The position numbers were made by a program, and so were the translations under genes. From the NCBI GenBank assembly GCA_027704905.1, contig CM051021.1, forward strand, positions 362,601 through 426,600: a DNA stretch of 64,000 bases. Direction: 5' to 3'. Below are positions 33,099-43,321 of the stretch, one piece after another (within the stretch, counting starts at the first letter, position 1; each line of letters opens with the position of its first letter). Below the pieces are notes generated by a model. The model made no database searches. It was given only the letters and a program-made list of their open reading frames with translations, and was not told where the DNA came from. Source of the stretch: Muraenolepis orangiensis (lineage: Eukaryota > Chordata > Actinopteri > Gadiformes > Muraenolepididae).

Positions 33099-33116
33099 CC
33101 CCCCCCCCCCCCCCCC
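33099..33116. repeat. Poly-C run
   Basis: About 18 consecutive C, just after a GTAAGT donor-like site on the + strand (33090-33095). Confidence 0.95.
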
Positions 33117-33127
33117 GTGCTCAGTGC

Positions 33128-33926
33128 TCAGTTCCAGTTGGTTGTATATTCGTGACCCCGCTGCGGCTGCCAGAGCTCCGCCCCTTCGATGATGCGGCGA
33201 ATGGCGGAGGCGGAGGCCATGAGCAGGTGTCCCGTGGCCTGCAGAAGGGTGGAGGCCACCCTCAGTGCTTCCCTGGGGAGTGGGGAGGACGGACAGAAAT
33301 CAGCTAAGGAACATAATCGTAGGTTATCCTTAATGTGGGCATTTTCACTTAATATACGGCTTATTTCTTAACTTCAACGCTCTTACCGGAGGATCTTCTT
33401 GGGCCCCAGGCATTGGAAGTCGGCGGCGATGGAGTACAGGCCCCGGTAGGTGGCTTTGACGCTCAGGGAACCGAACACGTCCTTGGGGTGTGTCCTGTAA
33501 AGGTCAAAGGTCACCCGTGCTATGTCTTTTCCGTTGCGTGGCTTCTGCATTTGGCTCATGATGACCGCACCCTGTGGGAGTCCAGAGTCCACAAGGAGGA
33601 GGTTTTAGGGTCAGTCACAGGTACAGTATTTATCAATTAAGTCAAGTCACAAGAAATGTAAGTCAAATGGAATGCTTCCTCCCCATTCCCTCCCGCAGTA
33701 TGAATTCTCTAAAACAGTATACAACAGTGAGTGATGGATGACATGTCCATATGTTGAAGCCCCTGATTTGACCAAACCGCTTACCATGACTTCTTTAACA
33801 CGTGGGTCATTCATGTGGCTCCACCTGTCGCACTAGGCCAGAGGTAATCATTGGTGCTCACCTGATCTTCTGGTTTGTATAACATTTGAACAGAATACAC
33901 CGTGCCCATTCGCTTAACCGGGTGTC
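33128..33926 (-). CDS. C-terminal three exons of an unrecognised conserved-looking gene
   Basis: Three - strand exons, 33926-33862, 33571-33387 and 33272-33128, each with AG acceptor and GT donor (CAG|GTGAGC, CCG|GTAAGA). They join in frame (phases 0 and 2) to about 130 residues ending with TGA at 33128-33130. Readable stretches are GTVYSVQMLYKPEDQ, IARVTFDLYRTHPKDVFGSL, YRGLYSIAADFQCLGPKKIL and ALRVASTLLQATGHLLMASA. Composition is that of a soluble globular protein with a helical, alanine-rich C-terminus. No signal peptide or membrane span is seen. I do not recognise the family. Exons further upstream were not found; a LINE tail starts at about 34366. In-frame joins at two introns argue for a real gene or a recent gene fragment. 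Confidence 0.6.
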
Positions 33927-34365
33927 CTGCAAGGCTGCTTAATGGGTCAAGTAGATGGTCTGGACGTAGAGGACGTAACCCCTGTGCTCAAGTATCTTCA
34001 CGGTCCTGCTTCACTCACTCCCGCTTCTCAGAACGCTCGCTCGGGTCAAATCATCTCAACCAACTCTCTTTCCGAACGTACCTAGGCTTAAAAAACCAGT
34101 AGTGACCGAGTCTTTCAGGCAGTATCACCCAATGGAACGCTCTCTCCCCACACACCCCTTAGGTTTAAAAGGCCAGCTAAAGCCTACCTGTTGAGTTTGG
34201 GTTGTACTGTTTTACAGTGTCTTCTTTTGTGGTTTGATGTATTTTGATTATTGTTGTACTAAGGTCATTTTAGTGTCTTTTACTGTGTTTTGTGTCCACC
34301 TCGCTTCTTCCTGCGACGCTTGCGTGTAATCGTGCCCAAGATGGTCGGAGATAATCCAGCTGTGA

Positions 34366-35015
34366 CTTCGGATGGGACGTCCGAGTCGAAAGAATGAAAA
34401 AACTCCGGTAGGTGGCGAGCGACTGTCGATCTGATCTCCAGAAGTGTGCAAAAGTTATAAATGAACGTGCTAATAATTTCCTGAACAAAGATAGTCGCGA
34501 TAAAAAGAATAAATAACAAAAAACTGCGTCGTCATGCGGGAACTCATGACGCGGCAGCCATCTCGTACGGCGCCATGCGTGGCAAAGGCCAAACACATCA
34601 TAAAAGACATTGCCCACCCCAGCCACCAACTGAATTCACTGTTACCGTCAGGCAGGCGATACCGCAGTATCAAGTGCCGTACAAATAGACTCAGAGATAG
34701 CTTCCACAGTCAGGCCATCAGGCTGCTGAACAAGGGCGTATAGCATATAACAATGTATATTTTATTACATTGATTTATTTATATATACATATTGCTCTTT
34801 TTCTGTGCCGATATATTGCATTTTATAAATTGCATTTTTATTTGATATATTGAACTTTATACAGTTTTTTCCTTTTTTTCCTTATTTTATTCGATTCTGT
34901 TTTTATTCTATTTTATCTTATTTTTATAACTGCTGTCTGTCATCGGGTATTGCACATACGATTTTCACTCACTGCTTTATACTTAAAACTGTGACAATAC
35001 ACTTGACTTGATTTG
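34366..35015 (+). mobile_element. LINE 3' end, family A (copy 2)
   Basis: Contains the end of a non-LTR retrotransposon ORF (KDIAHPSHQLNSLLPSGRRY ... NRLRDSFHSQAIRLLNKG, stop at about 34741) and the AT-rich 3' region ending TGACAATACACTTGACTTGA. It is 5' truncated. It is the start of a long duplicated segment shared with 56437-58556. Confidence 0.8.
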
Positions 35016-35208
35016 GTGGGGGCGGGACCTGTGATTGACAGGCGAGACGGATTGCATTTTGTTTCCACACACTTGTTGAATGATTAGTTAATGGCTGTCT
35101 TGAGTTTGATAAGTATTGTTGTGTATTTAAATTGAGAGTTTTGACTTGATATTTCTTTGCGTCGCTTAACGTGAAAAGACTTCACGTAACTAAGAGTTAC
35201 AAAACCGC

Positions 35209-36231
35209 GATCAATAATCACCTAATTTCTCTGGCATACGTCTTGTCATTAGCACTTTCACCTGTCAATATCTCAACTTAAATCCTACCATTATGGACGT
35301 TATGTGACATTGAGTGTTTTCCTCTCATTAAGGAAAAGTCTTAACACTTAATGTAATATAACTTCCGTAATAGTAGGATTTAGGTTTTGATATTGTGACA
35401 GGTGAAAGTGCTAACGTAGTATAATTTATACTCTGTGGAATAAGAATCTTTCTCAGAGGTCCGGATACTAAGTTCAAGGTGTTTATTGAACAAAGCATCA
35501 AATGAAAGCATCTGCTGCAGCGAGATGGAGCCTGCCGTGCCAATTCGCAGACTGGCGACGCGCTCCTTTACCAAACATTATATAGACAATAGCATCATAG
35601 AACAACCACTACACCTAGTGGTCAAAGTACCAAACATCAACTTAATACTATTGGTCTGGTACAACCAGCACTCTGGTTGGTCACGGTGTCTTCATCGTCA
35701 CGTCACAAGTTTATGGCTCAAACCCCCAAGGGGGTCGTATTTGGCAATGCCTGTTGGTCTTATCTCTGGCAATCAGGGGGTCGCATTCCTCAACACGCAT
35801 GGTCCTTACAATGTATACAGATATCACAGATAACGTTTTAGTTTTATACTCAGTGTATAAAAATACACCACACCTTATTACCCAGTATATATTTTTCACA
35901 CATTCCGTGGCTAGTACAACACTTCATTCTTATTGGTCAAACGTTCCCCACGGCACTACTCCCTATGGCTATAACTCGTTACATCCCGTAGGATACCGTT
36001 GAAAACCCCCTAAAGGCACCTTATAAGGGCCTGAAGGCACACCAACACCTACATATCTGGAACAGCTTAACACATCTCTATGTCCTAGTGGGCCTAGGGG
36101 TCCACCAGCAGATTATGCTGTAGCCACCTATGTATAGAGGATCAAAAGACAGTGTTTTAGATTATAATAAGGGTATAAAAATACACTACACTAATAAGAC
36201 ATATGCCAGAGACATTTGGTGATTATTGATC
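35209..36231. repeat. Palindromic (foldback) element, interrupted copy
   Basis: The left arm starts GATCAATAATCACC at 35209 and the right arm ends GGTGATTATTGATC at 36231. The arms meet near 35325-35335 (GTGTTTTCC...GGAAAAGTC). The right arm is split at 35411-35414 by a solo LTR. The uninterrupted paralogue is at 57253-57495. Confidence 0.8.
35415..36190 (-). mobile_element. Solo LTR nested in the palindromic element
   Basis: 776 bp. On the - strand it starts TGTAGTGTATTTTTATACCC, has CAATAAACACC about 75 bp before its end, and finishes ATACTACG (one base off CA). The flanks are CTAA at 35411-35414 and 36191-36194, a 4-bp target duplication. The paralogous site at about 57457 lacks the insert, which confirms both borders. 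No coding sequence. Confidence 0.85.
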
Positions 36232-36286
36232 ACTGTTTTGGAACTTTAACTACAGAAGGTCCAGTTGTGATAGACACGGTTCGCCA

Positions 36287-36410
36287 CTGATATATATATA
36301 TATCTATCTATATAGATATAGATATGAATATATAGATATATATATCTATATATCTATAGATATAGATATATATCTATATATATCTATATACATAGTGTAT
36401 ATATATACAC
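36287..36410. repeat. TA/GATA microsatellite
   Basis: About 120 bp of TATA and GATA units. The paralogous place (57497-57566) has a pure TA run. Confidence 0.93.
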
Positions 36411-36414
36411 ACCT

Positions 36415-36705
36415 TTGTTATGCACATATCTCATACATACTCTATAAGTATCTTATAATCTTATAACTGTCTTTTAGCAACTGTAACTGTAAATGAGTTA
36501 GAAGCCAAATGATTTACACTGTACACAGTTGAATCTAATCTAATCTAGCTAACGGCGTGGTCAAAGGTCTCCATAGTTCAGCTACCCGCTGGCTGTCCAT
36601 TGCTTAACAAACCAAGACGACACGAAACAAACCCATCGTTAAGATGAGTATGCTGCGTGTTTAATTACACGTTATATAAATACAATTTTAAAAAGTGAGC
36701 TGTTT
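36415..36705 (+). repeat. LINE tail plus 150-bp donor block, copy 2
   Basis: TCTCATACATACTCTATAAG ... GAATCTAATCTAATCTA, then the block ending ATCGTTAAG|ATGAGTATG. Here the donor G is changed (GATGAGT instead of GGTGAGT), so splicing would be weakened. Confidence 0.7.
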
Positions 36706-36717
36706 CACGATGTATAC

Positions 36718-37392
36718 ATACCTGTATATACAGGGACGGCTGGTATCAATGAGCAGGGCTAAGCCCCCCCTACCTTTTACAATACAGATGAGAAATGATT
36801 GTTTAAAAACAACTCGGAACAGATTGTTTTCTATTTTGCAGCAACAGCACAACATAGTCACAAGAAAAACACAGGATATATCTAAATGGGTTTATCTTTT
36901 TAAAGCCCAAACACAGCAGCAGCTTCAGCGTCCAATCATCTTCGTGTTAAGTTGATTGACAGGTGTCAGTACACGTCCCCTTGATTTGCTGACCGTTAGG
37001 ACTTTTGACCAATGACAGCGCGGCGTACAGACGTACCGCGCGTAAAGTGATATGAGTTAAGTTAGCGATAGCATGACCAACCATGAACCAGGTGGATTAT
37101 TTAATAAAACATACATTTTCAAAGTGAAGAGATTGGGGACACGTCGTCACAAAAGGTGTTCGAATAACGCAGAATAAGAACAGACGACAGAATCGTAAAT
37201 GTTGTTGTGTTCCGTGGTTTGAAAGAAAGGACTTGGCTAACGGCAAGTGTACAGGTAAGAATTCACTTCTCTGAGTCATATTGGAAATAGCATAAAGCTA
37301 TCAATGTTGAGTAAAGTTAACATGACAGACATCAGCACGGGGTGTGTCTGGACCTCGTTGACCAGTACCAGCCTAAACCAGTTGACCAGTTC
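36718..37392 (+). repeat. Duplicated segment with hAT-like end and exon-like block, copy 1
   Basis: Starts CAGGGACGGCTGGTATCAAT then GCAGGGCTAAGCCCCCCC, resembling a hAT transposon terminus as I remember such ends. Further on is a CCAAT/GC-rich promoter-like patch (about 36985-37040). An exon-like stretch (CCCVPWFERKDLANGKCTG) ends at CAG|GTAAGAATTC near 37253. Copies lie at 57890-58556 and, for the last part, 41284-41425. Confidence 0.6.
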
Positions 37393-37738
37393 TCTCTCTC
37401 TCTCTCTCTCTCGTCATTATTGTTATTCATTGTGTGTTCCTAAGGATCTCACTGTGTGTGTGTGAGATAAGAGCGTGTGTGTGAGAGAGAGATAAGAGCA
37501 GTACGCACTAAGAGCAGTACGCAGAGAGCGAGTGTGTGTGTATTTTAATAAACTACGTTTGCTGAAATACAGTTGTTCCTCATTTTCTCACTTGCTGTGT
37601 GAGAATGATAGTTATTATGTTCTCAATGCCTCTTGTATTGTAGGAGAATTGTGTGGAAGTTTGCTGCAGTAAATAGTGCCACCCCTTTGAACAAAGTTAA
37701 CAATAAATAATGTTATTAGGAATAAATAAATATATATA

Positions 37739-39391
37739 CAGTGCTGCTCGAAAGTATGTGAACCCCCTAGACATGGTCATTGTAATTGTACAAAAATGTA
37801 AAATAACCTTATTAAATGTATATCCAAACACCAATTTGTAAAGCAGGACTTTCCAAATAATGGACACAAACAAAGAAAAATGATGTATTTTCATTATTTA
37901 TTCAAAAAAAGTGGTTTCTCCCACAAAAACTGAAAATATGACTTGTGCAAAAGTATGTGAACCCTTTTGGTTAATAGCGTGTGGCACCTCCTTTTGCAGC
38001 CATTACTGCAATCAAACGTTTTCTATAGCCACTGACCAGTCTCTCGCATCTGCTGTGGGGGATTTTTGCCCACTCTTCCTTGCAGAACTCAGCCAGTTGA
38101 GAAAGGTTGGAGGGACATCTGGCATGTACCCCCCGCTTCAGGTCTAGCCACAACATTTCAATTGGATTGAGGTCCGGACTTTGACTTGGCCAATCCAGAG
38201 TACGAATCCTCTTTTTTCTGAACCATTCCTTGGTAGATTTGCTGGTATGTTTTGGGTCGTTGTCTTGTTGAAAAACCCATTTACGGCCCAGTTTCAACTT
38301 CCTGACTGATGGCTGGAGATTCTTATCAAGAATTTGCTGATACACTTCAGAATTCATGTTTCCCTGGATGATATGGAGTTGTCCAGGTCCAGAAGCAGAG
38401 AAGCAGCCCCATACCTTAACATTTCCACCACCATGCTTCACTGTTGGGATGAGGTTCTTTTCTTCATGTGCTGTGTTGGTTTTTCTCCAAACAAAGCGCT
38501 TACGATTATGACCAAATAATTCTATTTTGGACTCATCTGTCCAGAGAATGGACTTCCAGAAGGCCTCTGGTTTGTCCAAGTTCTCTCTGGCAAAGTTTAA
38601 ACGGGCAGCTTTGTTCTTTTTGGAGAGCAGAGGCTTCCTTCTAGCAACCCTCCCATGAATGTCGTGTTGGTTCAATTTTCGTCTAATTGTAGACGCATGT
38701 ACATTTACACCTGACGCTGCCAGAGAGCTCTGCAACTCTTTAGAGGTGATGTGTGGGTTGTCCTTTACCTGATTTATTATTCTACGGGTGCTTCTTGATG
38801 TTAGTTTTAATGGGCGTCCACTTCTAGGCAAAGATGCGGTCATCTTGGACGCCCTCCGTTTGTAAATTATTTGCCTCACCGTGGATGGATGGAGCTGGAA
38901 TCGTTTGGAGATTGTCTTGTAGCCTTCTCTAGACTGATGGGCTGTCAGTACCATTTTCTTGATTTCCTCGGGTATCTCCTTTCCTCTTGGCATGGTTGAT
39001 TCGTATGGGTACACCCTGGCACTGCAGTCGTTTGGTTGTTTTTCTCTCTCTTTTAATCTGTGTTGTCCAACCCTTTTCCTAATGATGTCTCATTTGATTG
39101 GTTTGCTTAATTGACTAATTAAGCACCCAAAAGTGTTTCACCTGAATCTGTTACCTCCTTGACTTTACCAATACAGCTGGGGGTTCACTTACTTTTGCAC
39201 ATCCACTAATTCCATGTTTCATGTATTTTTTTGGCTACTCACACAATTCCCTCTAAAAAAGTACATGGAACTGTTAAACATAAACCTGACATTTCATATA
39301 TGTAAAACTTGTGATGATAAAATAGGAAAATCATGGTAAAACAACAGAAAACTCTTAACTGTTCAATGGGTTCACATACTTTCGAGCAGCA

Positions 39392-39394
<3 letters not shown>
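37739..39394 (-). mobile_element. Tc1/mariner transposon, structurally intact
   Basis: The 1,656-bp element is bounded by perfect 27-bp termini (CAGTGCTGCTCGAAAGTATG TGAACCC, inverted at the right end) and TA on each side (37737-37738, 39395-39396). A second inner repeat, GCAAAAGTATGTGAACCC, lies about 210 bp inside each end (about 37948-37965, inverted at 39180-39198). This makes the IR/DR arrangement of Sleeping Beauty-type Tc1 elements. It carries one uninterrupted transposase gene on the - strand and sits in a TA repeat. Confidence 0.95.
37971..38993 (-). CDS. Tc1 transposase, DD34E, 340 residues
   Basis: Starts at ATG 38993 (MPRGKEIPEE); a slightly longer reading would need a GTG start and is not used. 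340 residues is the usual Tc1 length. The N-terminal paired-like region carries two helix-turn-helix parts (about 1-110), with SGRPLK as the linker. The catalytic triad is complete: D153 in WTDES, D244 in QQDNDPKH and E279 in SPDLNPIE, with 34 residues between the last two. A glycine-rich stretch HGGGNVKVWGCFSA precedes D244. The protein cuts at the element ends and inserts at TA. No stop or frameshift was seen, which is unusual, since most fish Tc1 copies are dead. Whether it is active cannot be judged from sequence. Confidence 0.95.
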   Translation of the reverse strand: MPRGKEIPEEIKKMVLTAHQSREGYKTISKRFQLHPSTVRQIIYKRRASKMTASLPRSGRPLKLTSRSTRRIINQVKDNPHITSKELQSSLAASGVNVHASTIRRKLNQHDIHGRVARRKPLLSKKNKAARLNFARENLDKPEAFWKSILWTDESKIELFGHNRKRFVWRKTNTAHEEKNLIPTVKHGGGNVKVWGCFSASGPGQLHIIQGNMNSEVYQQILDKNLQPSVRKLKLGRKWVFQQDNDPKHTSKSTKEWFRKKRIRTLDWPSQSPDLNPIEMLWLDLKRGVHARCPSNLSQLAEFCKEEWAKIPHSRCERLVSGYRKRLIAVMAAKGGATRY

Positions 39395-39441
<47 letters not shown>

Positions 39442-39455
39442 TATTTATTTATTTT

Positions 39456-39940
39456 TGTGGCGCCCGGGCTCCACTGGGAAGCATGCTGGTCAACCCTCGG
39501 GGCAGGTGGTAGAACACCGATACTACCCCTCTGAGCTCCTGGCAGGATTAGCACCACGGAGAGCTCAGACGGTAACCGCCCACTCGTCAGGCCGAATGGG
39601 GAACATGGAGCGGCTCATCAGGCCTGACGCCGTACACCTGGAGGGGAGCCGCTCAAGAAGGCCGGAGACAGGAATAAAAGGGAGAGCGTGGAAGGAAGAG
39701 CGGCGAACAGTATGTGCCTTAACCCCTGGCGGCGGTGTTGCTGCCCTAACGGGAGCATCAGGAGGCGGACAACCCCGAGCCCCGGCCCAGGACAGCTACC
39801 CCGGGACGACTAAAGAGAGAGGGAGACCGTTGGATTTAACGTTATTCCCTTTTTCCCCTACCACCTGTTTAAACAAATAAACCCATTTGTTACACCCGCA
39901 ACCGCTGTTGTCCTCCCTCCGCCAACGGGTGCACGCCACA
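39456..39940 (+). mobile_element. Solo LTR (485 bp)
   Basis: Perfect inverted ends TGTGGCG ... CGCCACA. A TATA-like GGAATAAAAGG lies mid-way and AATAAACCC about 60 bp before the end. No coding sequence. The flanks are AT repeats, so a target duplication cannot be read. Confidence 0.78.
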
Positions 39941-40075
39941 ATATATATATATAATATTAATATATATATATATAATATTAATATATATATAATATTAATA
40001 TATATATATAATATTAATATATATATATAATATTATTGTATATATATAAAATATTTATATATATAATATTGAATT
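39941..40075. repeat. AT-rich microsatellite
   Basis: Alternating TATATATA and AATATTAAT units. Confidence 0.93.
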
Positions 40076-41252
<1,177 letters not shown>

Positions 41253-41283
41253 CACATATCTATATATAAATATATACACATAT

Positions 41284-41425
41284 ATGCAGAATAAGAACAG
41301 ACGACAGAATCGTAAATGTTGTTGTGTTCCGTGGTTTGAAAGAAAGGACTTGGCTAACGGCAAGTGTATAGGTAAGAATTCACTTCTCTGAGTCATATTG
41401 GAAATAGCATAAAGCTATCAATGTT
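41284..41425 (+). repeat. Exon-like block (CCCVPWF), copy 2
   Basis: AGAATAAGAACAGACGACAG through the donor TATAG|GTAAGAATTC near 41371, almost identical to 37165-37300 and 58330-58460. Confidence 0.65.
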
Positions 41426-41427
41426 GA

Positions 41428-42175
41428 GTGCTGTCAATAGATCAAAATATTTACTCGGATTAATCACAATACAATTCTGTGATTAATCTGATTAATCACA
41501 TAATTTAAAAGAAACATATTTACTTGTAGTTTTCTTTTTTGCGGGTGGCAAAACAAATGCAGGTATGGAAGAATGAAATGCTAAAAGCAGTTAGAGATCA
41601 AGATTTTATGAGTTACTTTTCACTTTAGTTTCTGCGAGCAAAAATGTCTCAGTGAGTGCTTAGTATTGCCCAAAACATCGATAATAAGATTAATATTAAG
41701 CAGACAACTGTTTCTGTATAGCTTTATTAAAGTGCGGTTCCCGCCCACGCATGGCCTCAACATCCGGGTCTTACATGCAACATTTAATAACACCCCTAGG
41801 TGTCGCTGTAACACAGGCCACTAACATATATAACATATATGTAACAACAACTGGATAAATAATCTGTTACAAAATAATGTCTGCCACAAAGTGAACATAA
41901 ACAGCTTGCCTGTAAATAGTTTGCAAAGAAACATCTCATGCAAATGAATGTTGCAACACGTCGGCCCTTTAAGAAACGGAATAACAAAGAGCCGAAGTGA
42001 ACAATCCTTTTTCACATGCTTAGCTGTAAAAGGACATTGAAACTGTGTCAACGTTGGTGGCATGAGTCCAGTCAACAGGTTGATGGTCTATTGTTCTTTA
42101 AACCAGTTATATAAATACGCAATAGTGCGCGTTAAAGTCTCAAGATTAATCACATGCGTTAACTTTGACAGCCCT
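41428..42175. mobile_element. hAT-like repeat, copy 1 (with both ends)
   Basis: Left end GTGCTGTCAATAGATC and right end GTTAACTTTGACAGCCC are imperfect inverted termini. The right end, read inverted (GGGCTGTCAAAGTTAACGC), is a widespread vertebrate hAT-type terminus as I recall. No transposase frame. A second, left-truncated copy is at 59638-60222. Confidence 0.65.
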
Positions 42176-42239
42176 AATATATATATATATATATTATAAT
42201 ATATATAATATTATTATATATAATTATATGTGTGTGTGT

Positions 42240-42695
42240 GTGTGTTCACAGTTAATATTCCCATCAGGCCAATTGCCTACCAAATGCCCAATAGTATTGG
42301 GTTTAAACGCCTCCTCAGAATGTGCTAGGATCAGAATATACTATTTTTATATGAAAAGTAACATCAAGCAGGCTTTTCCAATCATGGTGCTTTTATTTGA
42401 GTGTTTTGAGATGTTTATTCCACAGAGAAGAGAGAACTATAAAATGAAAATGAAATGGAAATCATGTCAACGATGCATCTTCAAACACGCAAAAACGCTC
42501 CCTTCTTCATCTAAAACCACGGGACAGCCCAACAGCCCAAAGACACATATGACAGCCTTATGAAGAATTAGGGTTCAATGCATCTAACGGGAGATGTGCA
42601 AGAACAAACACAAACGTTAAGAAACCATGTTGGCAGCAGACACAAAGTAAGTGGTGCAACGTAAAGTGGACGGAGAGGCTGACGCGTGTTGTCCA
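42240..42695 (-). other. 3' flank/UTR of the TRIM pseudogene
   Basis: Matches the region after the stop codon of the intact TRIM (61320-61764) and 53410-53826. Read on the - strand it holds AATAAA signals in the TGGAATAAACATC and AAATAAAAGC blocks. Confidence 0.7.
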
Positions 42696-43321
42696 CTACG
42701 AGAGCTCACAGAGAAGCTCTGTCATTCGTGTCGGGGCAGATAAGTGATCATTGCCGGATCCTTTTAAACGAAGTAGTAGTTGTTGTCGTTGTCGTTGTTG
42801 TTTTACATGTTGTTGATATGCCGCGTGTGTCTTTAGTTCGTGTTTGGCATTGCTCTGCAGTATAACAAAGGGGATTAACGGAGGTCTGTCGCGGCTCACG
42901 TCAAGGGACACGATGAGTCTCCGTTCGCTGCTCCGGCTGAAAAAGGACAGCGTGGACGAGGCGGGGTCCAAGGACACTTCGACCGATTCAGGTCGAAGTG
43001 CTCCTTCTCCGAGCGGGAAACGTTGCTCGGTGTTGTCCAACCCCATCACCACAGAGCTCATTTGGTCACCTTTGAGACACAGCGCGTATCTTCCGAGCAC
43101 CTGTCCCATGACATGTCCCATGCCATATCCCATGTCATATCCCTTCACATGTCCCTGTTACATCTGGCACTACACTCAGTGCACTGTATCAATGCGCAAT
43201 GTGATGTATGTGGTGACCGGATCTTGTTTGATTGTGTGTGTTCATTAAATGGAGTAGACTCAACTCCAACGTTCGCTCCCGTCTCATTCTCCATTATTCG
43301 AACATATCATTGGCGACGAGA

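Noticed and set aside
37165..37260. THAP zinc finger (CCCVPWF...) exon
   Set aside because: Starts like a C-x-C motif, but the rest of the THAP signature is not present before the donor; kept only as an exon-like repeated block.
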